A DNA stretch of 32,767 nt from Chara braunii (lineage: Eukaryota; Streptophyta; Charophyceae; Charales; Characeae): assembly GCA_003427395.1 (NCBI GenBank), contig BFEA01000157.1, positions 2,625,650 to 2,658,416 of the forward strand, read 5' to 3'. Position 1 is the stretch's first letter, and each line of letters starts with the position of its first letter. Made by a program: the position numbers and the translations under genes. The notes under the pieces were generated by a model. It did not search any database and had not been told where the DNA came from. It saw only the letters and a list, made by a program, of their open reading frames with translations. Shown piece after piece: positions 8,213 to 19,050 of this stretch.

Positions 8213-8274
8213 GCTTCAACAAGATAAGAGGAACAACTTTTTTTTTCTTTTTTCTTTTTTTTAACAGCCCCCGG

Positions 8275-8442
8275 GGCCAAGTCCCACTAGCAGCGTTGAG
8301 TTTCCTCGATGACTGAATCTGGACGTGTTTGAGGAGATGTGCAGAAATTGCATTGAGTTTCCTCAAACACACAATGTCATCTCCACCAACACGTCCAGAT
8401 TCAGGCGTTGAGGAAACTCAACGCTGCTAGCGGGACTTGGCC
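8275..8442. repeat. Foldback unit, copy 1
   Basis: GGCCAAGTCCCACTAGCAGC, GTTGAGTTTCCTC and TGAATCTGGACGTGTT on the left are mirrored by AACACGTCCAGATTCA, GAGGAAACTCAAC and GCTGCTAGCGGGACTTGGCC on the right. Nearly the entire 168 bp can fold into one hairpin. A second, more diverged unit follows at 8509-8640. Confidence 0.75.
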
Positions 8443-8452
8443 CCAGGGCCTG

Positions 8453-8487
8453 CTAGAGGTGCTGGTAGTAGGAGCAGGCGCCTCTAG
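8453..8487 (-). repeat. SINE-G 3' stem-loop duplicate
   Basis: CTAGAGGTGCTGGTAGTAGG followed by AGCAGGCGCCTCTAG repeats the stem-loop at 8643-8674 with a three-base insertion in the loop and a compensated stem (GCGCCTCTAG against CTAGAGGTGC). It is followed by AACCCTGTGGCTGGCTCCA, also present after the second copy, so the whole 8.27-8.7-kb block is a tandem duplication of about 190 bp. Confidence 0.6.
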
Positions 8488-8508
8488 TAACCCTGTGGCT
8501 GGCTCCAA

Positions 8509-8640
8509 TGCCTGAATCTGGACGTGTTTGAGGAGATGTGCAGAAATCGCGTGAGTTTACTGAACCGCACATCTCCACCAACATGTCCTGATTCAGGCGT
8601 TGAGGAAACTCGATGCTGCTAGCGGGACTTGCCCCCGGCC
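8509..8640. repeat. Foldback unit, copy 2
   Basis: Repeats CCTGAATCTGGACGTGTTTG and AGGAGATGTGCAGAAAT from copy 1, then the mirrored arm ATCTCCACCAACATGTCC, GATTCAGGCGTTGAGGAAAC and GCTAGCGGGACTTG. The hairpin is weaker than in copy 1 because the left GGCC end is missing. Confidence 0.6.
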
Positions 8641-8642
8641 TG

Positions 8643-8742
8643 CTAGAGGTGCTGGTAGGAGCAGCCACCTCTAGTAACCCTGTGGCTAGCTCCAGTCTAT
8701 TGGTGGGGAGCGTCACCTGCTCGAAACCGGGTCCAGCCTCCC
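8643..8742 (-). mobile_element. SINE-G copy without A-tail
   Basis: Minus strand starts GGGAGGCTGGACCCGGTTTC, continues CTCCCCACCAATAGACTGGA and has the 3' stem-loop CTAGAGGT/ACCTCTAG plus GCTG/CAGC with loop CTCCTAC at 8643-8674. The sequence then passes into the foldback unit at 8509-8640 without an A-tail, so its 3' end was replaced or the foldback is part of a longer family member. Confidence 0.6.
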
Positions 8743-9064
8743 TTACAGAGTATTTGATACAGATACATGGAGGGGCATCTGCCTTTTCAGCCTAGTCCTG
8801 GCCACAAGAGGAACAACATTGATTACCTCGAAGAAAGGGATTCAAGTTTTTTTTTTTTTTTTTTTTGGAAAAAAAGATTCAAGTTGACCATCCTCCACAT
8901 CTTTCTTTTTTTTCTCCTTTTCATTTCTTTTCATGTTTTCTTTTTTTCCCAGTATTTTTGGTGGATGCTAGTATCTACCAGTACTTCCTTGGTTTTTTTT
9001 TTTTTTTGCAAGGATATGGACAAAAGGAGTACCCCACATCCCCCCCACACAGGCAAACCAGGTA

Positions 9065-9769
9065 ATGGTCAACCATGAGTTGATCTCAAAAGAACAAGAT
9101 AGTCCAACCCAACAACAGGAGGAGGGAGCACAAATGAAGGACACCCCTACGAAAGTCATAACAATACAGCTTGAAGAGAATGTTATGCTATCACAATCAC
9201 CCCATGAAGAGCAAATGTCTAAACAACATAATAACCTTGAGGCGAGTCCAAAGACAACCCGGGAAGAAGGAACCACTCTCTTCCCCCATGCTGACAACAC
9301 AGGAAGTTGGCAAAAGACAGAGAATGAGGAATGTGTTGGAAAAAGGTCAAGCAGTTAGGCCGCAGCCACCTAAGGGCAACCTCATCATTCCTGTACGGAA
9401 AAAAAGAGGAAAATGGGAAGTGGGACTTTCTCCAATAGGCCAAGATCAATACGGGGGTGTTACACTGAGAGGATGGTCTACATATGTTGAGTACCAAAGC
9501 GTGGGGGATCGGACGTTCAAAAGAGACATGTGTGATTTCTTAATTAAGCACTATGATCTTGGTCCTCAAGCAACTCTCACAGAAACTGGGGACAAGGCTC
9601 ACATGGCAAAATAGGACACGTTTGTCCGCTTTGAGGAACAAAAAGAGGCAGGGTTGAGATGGTTCTCTCACACAGTTTTGCTAGAATTACAAAGCCTGAA
9701 GATCAAAGCAAATGTGGTGTGGTCGGCCTCAGATTTTCTTGTATTTCTTAGTATAATTCTTCGCAGATG
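9065..9769 (+). pseudogene. LINE ORF1-like region, frameshifted
   Basis: Reading starts at ATG 9065 with a Gln/Glu/Lys-rich, low-complexity N-terminus. It changes frame in the overlap around 9290-9350, continues with a Lys-rich segment (KGNLIIPVRKKRGKW) and the more folded-looking TLRGWSTYVEYQSVGDRTF. It hits a stop at 9612, and beyond it the same frame stays open to 9769 (FVRFEEQKEAGLRWFSHTVL). Position and basic character fit an L1-type RNA-binding ORF1. No CCHC zinc knuckle or RRM signature is clear, so the assignment rests mainly on position. Confidence 0.45.
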
Positions 9770-9861
9770 AATCCTACAGTCTGCAGGGGATCTTGATAAT
9801 GGATCCTGGTCCCGCCTCTAAAACACAAAGGGAGGAGGTCCTTACATAGCAAGGGGCTAAG

Positions 9862-12800
9862 ATGGAAGCAATTAATGCATATTATGGAAAAAAACCATCC
9901 TGGCAGTGTGCAATCAAAACAATAGATTTGGACCTCAGATCTCTGAATGTAAATGGCCTAGCCACGGCAGGCACAGAAAAAAAAGGTCATATTGGAACAA
10001 TTGAAAGGTGTGAGCGGCAGGTCATGGCCTGACATAGTATGTATTTAAGAAACTCATCTAACTAATTCCCCTATTCATACCCGGACCCACAATATGGTTT
10101 GGCCGTTTGCTAAGCTCAGTGCACCATCTCCAAGAAGCGGGTCAAGTGTAGCAATTTGGGTACCACCGGAATCTCGAGCACAAATTGTTCAGTGGGTGCC
10201 AGATAAGGAGCAGGGTCGATGGATATCTGCCATCTTCACGATCGGGCCAGATGAGTCAAATGAAGTTGAAGAAAGAATCAGATTATTTCAAGATATAAGA
10301 ACCCATATCCCGGTAGGGATGCCTTTAGTCGTGGCTGAAGATTTCAATGCAACTTCGGATAGATGGCTGGATCGTTGGAGGATCCCCTCTCCATGTCCTC
10401 CTTATATAGAAGAAGACGAGATTATAATACAAACCTTATGTGAAAATAAATGTCTATTTGACTCGTATGGAAGAATCTTCTCGCATGAAAGATTATTCAC
10501 ATGTTTACGCAATCAAGGCAACTGCCTCCAATCCAGATCAAGAATAGATCTAATCCTAATGTCTGAAGATCTGGAGAGAACCCTCATACAGGCAGCGATT
10601 TTCCCACAAAGCCCATGGGCCGGGGCAGATCATAAAATGTGTTCAATACTCCTTTCCTTCAAAAAAAAAACGGATAAAGGGGAGGGAGTCTATAAACTAA
10701 ACACATCTCTACTAGTATACGAAAATTTTAAAAAATACTTAGCAGATGTATGGGAATACTGACACTCGACAGAAGAGAGACAAGACTCCTTTATTTCTTG
10801 ATTTAACAATGAGTTATTTTTTCTCGCAAAGTAATGCAATGAATTTTCAAAATTACGAGCAAAGAATAAACACCTACAGGAAATACAAATTCAGGAACAA
10901 ATCCTGAATTATGAATCTCAAGATCATTTGAATGACTCCTCACAAACTATTCAAAAACTCATGATCCAACTTTTGTCATTTGCGCAGCATCGTTGGCAGG
11001 GATAACTAATCAGAGGAAAATTGACGAAATTCACGACAGAAGGACAAATGGATACATCATTTTTTGCAATGGCCCACTTACGAGTCAAACGCTCTTCTAT
11101 TGATAATTTGTATAATCACGAGGCTCCACGGGATCCCTTGGCACCCGCGTCCTCCACGGAAAGTTTGAAGGTCGCTTATGTTTTTTTTTTTAAATTGATC
11201 AAATCATCCAAAGACCCTACTCGCATCCATGAGGATGATCAAGCTACTTCCCTATTTTTAGAACCACTATTCCAGTCCATCACCCAGGAACAACGTGAAC
11301 ATCTGAAAATATCACTAACTAAAGATGAAATCTGGACAACTTTAATTCAAATGGAGGAGGATAAGACCCCAGAAGTGAATGGGCTGCCCAAAGAATTTTG
11401 GGAATCCATATGACCCATTCTTTCACCAGACTTGATGCAATACTACCATGAGGTGTGGAAGACAGGCCAAACGAGAGAGATGGTTAGTCAAGGAATTTTT
11501 ACCCTATTATAAAAAAAAAAGATAAGTCCAGTATCACGAACTATAGATCAATAACTTTACTTACAGTAGTATACAAACTACTTACTAAAGCTTTGGCTAA
11601 TCGCATGATCTCAGTAATGGCCGACATAATTCACCCCTCTCAAACATGATTTATAAATGGTCAGCACTCCTTCTAACCAATGAAATGGTCAAAGTTGCAC
11701 GACAGTTTAAACAAAATGCAGCTGTTGTTTTTATAGACTTTGAAAAAACATATGATAATGTGGATTGGCGATTTCTAGATGCTTGCTTACATAAACTAAA
11801 CTTTGGACCCAACATGATGGGTTGAAATTCTACATATAAATGTCTTGTGAATGAATTTTTATCTCCAGAAATCCACCTCGAGAGGTCAGTAAGGCAAGGC
11901 GACTCTCTGACCCCTTTTCTTTTCGTTATCATAATGGAAGCCCTGGGTGCTAACCTTAGAGTTAATCGTAATATCAAACGACTAAGTATTTCTGGAATCC
12001 CGGAGGAGGCAATACCTATAACCTCAATGTTTGCAAATGATCTTGCGATCATAATCGAGGCTTCTGTGACAAACGTGGAAGAAATAAAAAACCTTTTGGA
12101 TAAATTTTCCGCCCTCTCAGACATAGTGGTCAATTGGGGAAGTAAAAAGCAAGGATGGTGGATTCACTCAAATGGTGGTCGTCCACCTGAATCCCCCAGG
12201 GTACAATGGTTGCCATTAGAAGCCCCGTTGAGAGTATTAGGTGTATCGTTGACTGTCTCCGACAAACCCACAACTAATGATGAATGAATTTCAAAACCCG
12301 CAATCCAAAAGATGAACCAATGGAAGAATCAACATACCTCTCTTTTAGGGAGAGCACTAGTAATAAATAATATGGTGTTTGCCTCTATTTGGTACAAATC
12401 AACAATTTGGGCAATTAGCAAACCAAGAATCAAGCATCTTTTAAAACAAGTGACGATATTTCTCTGGAGAGGAAATCACGAGTTTCAAAAGGTGATTCCT
12501 AGAGTGGCATGGTCTACCCTCATCCAACCTAAGTCCAGGGGAGGGTTAGGAATTTTGGACCCCACCCTACAGTGTCAAGTTTTATCACTATAGTGGATAA
12601 TTGACCTCATTCTTGGTATAGATAAGCCGTGGCAACCTCTAGCCCTACAACAAATCAGGAAACTGGCATCGGTCGCACCACCCGAAGTTCATCCCCTTAC
12701 TTGGGTAGAAAACACATTTTGGCACATCCCTCGCCCTTCTGCACACTCAAGAGTCGAAGGGGGAAGAGATGCTACCCATAGGGATCTCATCTTAGATAAT

Positions 12801-14272
12801 TTATGGGGGTCTCTTCTGAGAGCGTGGAGGAAACTACCACTACCTAATAGACCCAAACCCACACGCTTTGAGAAAATCTTGAGGCAACCTCTATTTGGTA
12901 ACAGATGGATTACAGATGTTAACGACTGTGTGTATAATAGTTTCACTCCTCCTTGGTCCCAGTGGGTAAAAAAGGGAGTCATACGGGTTAAAGACATTTG
13001 GGATCTACAAAAAAGAGGACGAAAATATACAGATGAACTTAAGAAAACAATTACTTATGCCCACAAATTGGACCAAAACTTGGATCACATAACTAGTTTC
13101 ATCTCTTTGGCATGGGTTAGAGAATTGAGAACTGGAGTGAAGTTTCAAGAAGGTGATTTTGTAACAACTACACACGACCCGCAAGAGTGGCAGGTTGGAC
13201 AAATCATGAGTCTACTTGAGGAAGGAGCATTACTAGCCTTGTTCAAAATAACAGCAAATCATCTACTCATCTCGGCACCAGATAACCAGGTGGAGTTATT
13301 TCTATTCAACGAAATGTTTAGAATCAGAGTTATTTTTATCTCGGCAACCACTAGGTAGAGGGCATTTCATCCTCAATGCCCCATTCCAGATTTACCCTTT
13401 GACCCGGATGAATGGGTATGGCAGATGAGTACAAGGAGTAAGCCACGAACTCTACAATCCCTAAAGGTTAAGGCAGCATATCGTCTGATAAGACCTCGGG
13501 TGGATGTGACATCTGTAATAAGGAACCGATGGACCAGGCATTTGAACATTGATATACAAAGTATCAAAAATATAATTTTTTTTAATCAACTAAAAAAACG
13601 ACCTGCTAAGTTTTCCTCGCTACAGTGGCAAATACTTCATCAATGTCTCCCAACGAATGATTGACTCATTGATCACACCAATCTAGAGCAACGGGGTCTG
13701 GCTCTCCCATGGTGCAAAACATGCTCATCTGTCTTCCCCAACAAGAGAATCAGAGAAACAATTGAGCATGTGTTCATTCAATATCCTAGAACGGTGTTAT
13801 TATGGAAAAGATGGGACTGTGTGTGAAGAAGACTGACAAGACTTGTCTAGCCATGGGATTGGAAAGTCATCCTACTGGATCAATGAGACCCACAGGGAAT
13901 GCAGCTTTCAGCATTTCAAACAAATTTGTTTGAACTTGGTCGAAAGGTCATTCTATGGGCATTATGGTATAAGAGGTGTGTATATGAAAGAAAAAATGTA
14001 AAATTGGAAGGCAAGGAATTCGCTAAACTAATTATTCAATTTGTACAGACAGAAATACGAGCACACTAGTCAATGGTTCGATCTAAGATACAACAACTTC
14101 ATCAAAAAAAAGATATAAGCAACTGCATTCAAAAATTCAATCCAGATTGGCTGGGGGGAACTGAAGGAGGGTGCTTGGGAGAAGTGAAATGGCCGGGGAA
14201 GGAAGAACAAGGGGAAACTCTAAAGCGAGACTTTCTCCTGTGCTTCAGAGACTGGTTTTCGCTTCCTCCATG
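9862..14272 (+). pseudogene. LINE ORF2: endonuclease / reverse transcriptase, broken
   Basis: The ATG at 9862 opens a frame into LRSLNVNGLATAG, the first endonuclease motif. The usual QETHL follows as stop-ETHL (CAA to TAA). Further motifs are EDFNATSDRW (normally GDFN), RIDLILMS and ADHKMCSILLS, in the frame at 10094-10762. The RT region has NYRSITLLTVVYKLL, motif A VVFIDFEKTYDNVDW, motif B RSVRQGDSLTPFLFVIIMEA and motif C MFANDLAII. There the catalytic pair normally written [FY]ADD reads FAND, replacing the first Asp. A later segment, GLALPWCKTC with ETIEHVFIQYP, is the zinc-knuckle region with its last Cys changed to Tyr. Coding is spread over several frames with in-frame stops (for example near 10760, 11411, 12285, 12591, 13356, 13662). 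Inactive. Confidence 0.85.
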
Positions 14273-14577
14273 AGCCACACTCATATCTCCGGAATGTTTT
14301 TCTGACCCCTTCCCCCCGTCGGAGTTAGCAATGGTGGATTTGAAGTGGTATCCTCAATGAAGTATGAATGCATTACTTATTGGACCTCTGAGACATCTTT
14401 CAGTCTGGTGCAATCTCTGGGAAATTTTGTCCCCATTGTCGGTCCGTTCGTTAGACTTATTCTCAGGAGATATTTTATGCTAGGTCTAATAGTTGTATCT
14501 GGCGGCCTGGTTGGGCTAAAGAGGCAGTCCTTATCTTCACACATCTTTATTCATAAAGAGACAAATGCTATGTATAT

Positions 14578-14719
14578 GGGATGCTGGACCCATTTTCCAG
14601 CAGGTGACGTTCCCCACCAATAGATGGAGTCTCTCCCTAGGTGTTAGTGGTGTCTGCTCTTACCAGCAACACTAACACTGGTAGGGGAGTCTTAAAAAAA
14701 ATAATAATAATAAAAAAAA
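14578..14719 (+). mobile_element. SINE-G unit at the 3' end of the LINE, with A-tail
   Basis: GGGATGCTGGACCCATTTTC starts the unit, then CCCCACCAATAGATGGAGTC and a 3' stem-loop at 14641-14678 (GTGTTAGTG pairing with CACTAACAC, loop CTCTTAC). The tail is A/TAA-rich (14694-14719). Its place directly after LINE coding sequence raises two options: an independent insertion, or a real shared 3' tail through which the LINE would mobilise SINE-G. No target duplication was seen that would prove separate insertion. Confidence 0.65.
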
Positions 14720-15300
14720 TCGTGTCCGTTTAACAAGCCACAATTTTAGGAAACGGGTTACTACTGGAGTGCCCAAATTCATCCGCCAACCAGCGGTGAT
14801 AGTCCGCTTGATACCTTTGATTGGCATTAGCAGGGTCCTTGGCCAGCACAGGTGTGAGTGTTAGTGTGAGTGGGTTGTGTATGGTGTGAGGGAGAGTGTT
14901 GGCCTTATACAGTGCGGTAATTCGGTTGAGGGTGGGGGACGATGAAAAGTGAGGTGCAGTTACTGGCAGAATGTTCGGCCTTTGTGTTAGCCAGACCCCC
15001 ACAGGCGGCCCCACCCCATCATTGACCACCATCATGGCACCATGGTTGGGGCGGGGGGCAACATGCATCCCCTCTGATGGCCGAACGGAGACAACAAAGC
15101 TGTGTTCGCAGGGGTCCCCTGTATAACCCTTAGGAGTCGTGGTAGGTAGGTAGTAAAGGTGAATTAACAGAATTTGAAAGAAGATGAAAGATTTGAGACA
15201 ATAATATACCTTAGTTTTTTTTTAAAACAAAAAGACATCCAACTAGAAATGTTTCTACTCTATTTTTTTTCATGGCCAATAATTGGCGCAAGTACTGGTG
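14720..15300. mobile_element. MITE copy interrupted by a ~455-bp insert
   Basis: The left part (GTCCGTTTAACAAGCCACAA, TTTTAGGAAACGG, GCCCAAATTCATCC) and right part (CTAGAAATGTTTCTACTC, T-run, CAAGTACTGGTG) match 6536-6702 and 15301-15444. They are separated by foreign sequence from about 14785 to 15235. CATCC occurs on both sides of the insert (14780-14784 and 15236-15240) and may be its target duplication. The insert is not recognised; it is GT-rich on the plus strand and has no TG...CA ends. Confidence 0.6.
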
Positions 15301-15444
15301 CACCAGTACTTTCTAAACTTGTGTCCGTTAACGAGCCACAATTTTAGAAAATGTACAGGGAGTGTTCAAATTCATCCGACTGGAAACGTTTCTACTCTAT
15401 TTTTTTCCGTGTCCAATAGCTGGCCCAAGTACTGGTGGTTTAAC
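15301..15444. mobile_element. MITE copy, fused end-to-end with the previous one
   Basis: Starts CACCAGTACTTTCT and ends AAGTACTGGTGGTTTAAC. The junction with the previous copy reads AAGTACTGGTGCACCAGTAC, a palindrome formed by two abutting ends that have lost their outer bases. Interior landmarks are the same as in 6536-6702. Confidence 0.7.
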
Positions 15445-15689
15445 CATCAGTACCTTTCTCAGTTATTGATACCAAGCCTAAAAATGCCCTGCACACCAAT
15501 TTTTGCCGAGCCTGGAGGGGGCAGGTACCATTACGGGACATTTGTTAGCTGGCACTTGTGCTGCCCCTTATGGTAAACCTCCCGCTAGGAGATGGAATGA
15601 AACACGACAGTCTTTTCCTTGTTTTGCCTCGTGTACAGCTCCGGGCCTGGTGAGAAGTGCAATCAGATACAATCCGGAAAGGAAAAAAA

Positions 15690-16060
15690 AAAAAAAGTGT
15701 TGCGGCTCTGAAATGACTGAGGTCCGTCTCTCACAGGAGTCACCTTAGAGACGTCCAGTTGATGTGACTCCGTGGTTAGAGCACCGGTATCGAGCGCATC
15801 GGTCCCACACCGCGCAGGGCAGGACCCCCCTGGCCGCGTCACGCAGGAGTTGGTTTAATCCTCGTCGTGATACACATGGAGCTTCCACAAGCCGCTCCGG
15901 CCGAGTGCGTCAGCCATACCTCTCGCGAGCCCCTACGACAGGATAGGGCCAACGCGAGTCACGACTTACCTGCACCTTACGGGAGCTGTCACCTCCCTTC
16001 GGTGGGCGTATCCCCACCGAGCTACTAATCCACAATACGAAAGTTTATCAGTTGCAATCG
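15690..16060 (+). other. Unidentified CpG-rich block, possibly retroposon
   Basis: The block follows an A-run (15681-15694). GACTCCGTGGTTAGAGCAC has the look of a pol III A box, but no B box is found at the right distance, and no cloverleaf could be drawn. GGTGGGCGTATCCCCACC (15999-16016) is a compact hairpin. Composition is strikingly CpG-rich compared with the AT-rich DNA that follows. Confidence 0.25.
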
Positions 16061-16369
16061 CAGAGGTGGATCAACCGATGACGTTTCTCGTTCATTATAG
16101 CATAGGGGGTATGCACGGTCTTACGCCTCTAACGGACCCGCACGAGAACCGACGCACTGGGGGGCTGAAGTCCCAAACACAATTCGTCGTTGGTCGACTA
16201 GGACGCATCCCACATCGCCCACACACCACTCTACTCACACACACACATAGAACGACACAAAACAAACAGCATAACAACACTCCTAGTCCCTTTTTGTATC
16301 CTTCCCATAACCTTCCGACGCGAAAATTGGATAGGCGACACGCGCGAAACTTAGTATAAAACCGCGCGG

Positions 16370-19050
16370 ACGCAGAGTCTTCTCATATCGACTAATAATG
16401 CATACTTATGCAAGTGGTCGCAATGATGTCGTACTATGTAGTACCCATAATCATGTCGTCCTCGCCAATCTCGGGGTCGCGTTCGACACTCAAGTGTCGG
16501 CTGACACGCGCCTTGAAGGGTTAATCTCTCGACGCTAGACAACCGCCAAGTGCGGTTGAAAGTCTCACCCTCTTCTGCACCCTGTAGAGAGTGGGTAATA
16601 TACAGATTCATACTTGTGGTGACAATCGTCTCTTATTGCCCCAGAGACCAGCTCTATCATCCAGGGTCTGGAAAGAAGTCAAGGGGTTTGACTTTGACGG
16701 CTGCCACAGACTTCAATGTCCAACTATAAAAATTAACAAGCAAAGTCAGTCAGAGAAATAATCAAGCATCCCAATACTTGTATATCAAATCAAAGCTCGA
16801 AGTAAAATAAAGAAAGAGAGACATAAACCCATCAAGTATACAGATCATGCGACACATGGTTGTCATTCTCACTGCCTCCAAAGTAAGGCTCGCACACAGG
16901 CTCCAAGACACTAACCTGTATAAAACACAGACACATACGAACATCAAATTGTCATACACATATATGGTCAACTTTACTGTTCCCTGTAACTCACACCACG
17001 CCTCACACACTCAAGCCCCAGCCATAGTCCAACTTTCAATAAATCTCATAAGCTCTTTATAATGGTCATTAAAAGAAGTTCGGTTAAAACTCTCAAAGAA
17101 ACATATCAAAACTTAAGGCTAAGGCATCAAGTTGAGGTACAGGTATGAAAAATGTTGTGTCGTGAGTCGACAACTCGGTGATCAACCAACTGACCTGTTA
17201 TCAATGGTAACAAAAAATGATCCCCGTGGGATCAAGCTGAATATAGTTTCGATCCTGAATCGAAATGTCCTCAGAAGGACATGTGACAGAAGACAGTTCA
17301 ATGTCCAAACTAACTTATAAGTGTACAAAGAATAAATCTCCATGTCACGCTCACACTTAAAATCTTTCTTACAACTAAGCCTAAGTCCATTTCTAAGTCA
17401 GTGTCCAAAAAAAAGTAGACTGATGAAATAATATCCTCCATACAGAGTGGATCAACAAAATCATCACCTGTCGAAATATAATCCAACCCTTTTAAACTAA
17501 GAAAATTTTGGCAGCGCTTCCCGCAGGAAAAGTGTCTTTTCACAATTTATATCAGCCCAAATATGAAAACAGAAATAATCTTAAACTTTCCAAAGTCAAA
17601 TTTTGTCTATCTCTCTGAATTAGCAAAAATTTGGACAGCACTCCCTTTAAAAAAAGAGACTTTCTAGATTTTCATTAAGCCATATATAAAAATTAGACAA
17701 GCTGAATTTTGAAAAGTCGAATTTTGACTAACTCCTTGGATCTGTAGAAATTTCGACAACGATTCCCGTAAAGAAAGTAGCTTACCAAAATTTATATAAA
17801 GCCAAGCATAACAAATGATCCCAGAAAATGCGAGAATTGATCTAAGTAAAAAAAAAGAACTTAGCCAAAAAAATGCAGGAATTGAACTAACTCCTATCGC
17901 TCTAGAACGTGGCGAGCAACTACAACAACTACCTGTCAAACTGAAACTCAGACTAAGTAGTAATCTCACTCAGCCGTAAGCAAGGTCGAACCACAATGAT
18001 AAGTACTCCCACCAGCCCAAAGTCAACCTGGTCAAACAATAGTTCGTAGTCTTTCAATGATTTATCCCTTACACCGAGCTTACATAAGGCATAAAGCTAG
18101 ACCACCCAAACTTATGAAACATGTTTAGCTCAGCCATTGAATATACACAAACATAAGACACTACAACTTTTCTCTTCCTTGGCCGCGTGACTAGGTCACC
18201 CTAGTCGCCCTGAAATGTTTAAATATCCAAGTTTTATATAATTATATGCACCTAGTCTTTTAAGGTAGCAGATGACTGAACCGATCATTTTTAGCTTGAG
18301 GTTCAGCCCGCCCCTTCTTACCACCAGTTTATTCTTAGTTAATACTCTCTTCAGTTTGTGATAAGCTATAATCTGACCACCCAAACTTATGGGACAGTGT
18401 CTGACTAACTTGTTCATAGATAAAGTAGTAGTAAAATATAGTCAAGTTATAACCTTTTGGTTCCAGCATGTGCGTGGCATTGGACCAAGACCACCCAAAC
18501 TTATGGAACATGTTTGATCCTCTGCTCGATTCATTCTTTTAATGGTAAAGCAGGAAGAGGTTGAGTCACCCAAACTTATGAGACATGCTCAGACCCCTCG
18601 TTCAAAACCAAAAGAAGCCGAGAAAACCCAAAATAAGTAAGGCGACCAAGCCAGAAAAACTTATGGACAGTACTTGGGGCCCAAAAAGTCAACCACAAAC
18701 AGCCCTCGTAAGTGAGAGCAACTAGACCACCCAAACTTATGGAACATGTTTGGTTCTCCAGGCAACTTAAAAATAAACATAGCACTTGGTCTCCCCAAAC
18801 TTATGGAGACTTGCCTAATTTTTGATTGAGTCAGTCAGATACAAACAAAACTGCCTTCCTCTCATCATTCCCCCAGATACAATCCCACAATCTGCTTTCA
18901 GTTAAACAACAAAACTGAAATTGACCATTGCGCATACCTTCCTTTATTTAAGTCTGGTTTAAGTCTTGAAAGTCAAACTCAAAATCGAAGTAAGGGTGTA
19001 CACAGTATACTCAGTTAAACATAGCAAGGAGTATGCATATGGGTTATAAT
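16370..19050. repeat. AT-rich non-coding tract with two internal repeat types
   Basis: No protein-like frame longer than about 100 codons occurs. Two signals stand out. First, a diverged ~120-bp tandem unit at about 17465-17830, seen as TTTTGGCAGCGCTTCCCGCA, TTTGGACAGCACTCCCTTTA and TTTCGACAACGATTCCCGTA, each followed by a TTTATAT-type block. Second, an array of CACCCAAACTTATGGAACAT-like motifs at about 18106, 18377, 18490, 18566, 18653, 18725 and 18791. Such tracts are common in plant LTR retrotransposon LTRs or untranslated regions, but no TG...CA boundaries, primer-binding site or gag/pol could be identified. Confidence 0.4.

Larger units (their letters stand above)
9065..14577 (+). mobile_element. 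L1-type LINE, decayed
   Basis: This is a non-LTR retrotransposon. In order it holds an ORF1-like region, an apurinic-type endonuclease, a reverse transcriptase with motifs A, B and C recognisable, and a C-terminal Cys/His knuckle region of the kind found in plant L1-type elements. It is followed by about 300 bp of 3' UTR. The 5' end is not defined: a T/C-rich tract (8848-9010) precedes it, and the first clear coding signal is at 9065. The A-tail lies after a SINE-G unit at 14578-14719. Numerous stops and frameshifts mean it cannot move by itself now. No target duplication was found around the whole unit. Confidence 0.85.

Noticed and set aside
15760-15835. tRNA or LTR primer-binding site (GGTATCGAGCG)
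   Set aside because: No B box at the right distance, no cloverleaf, and no LTR ends around it.
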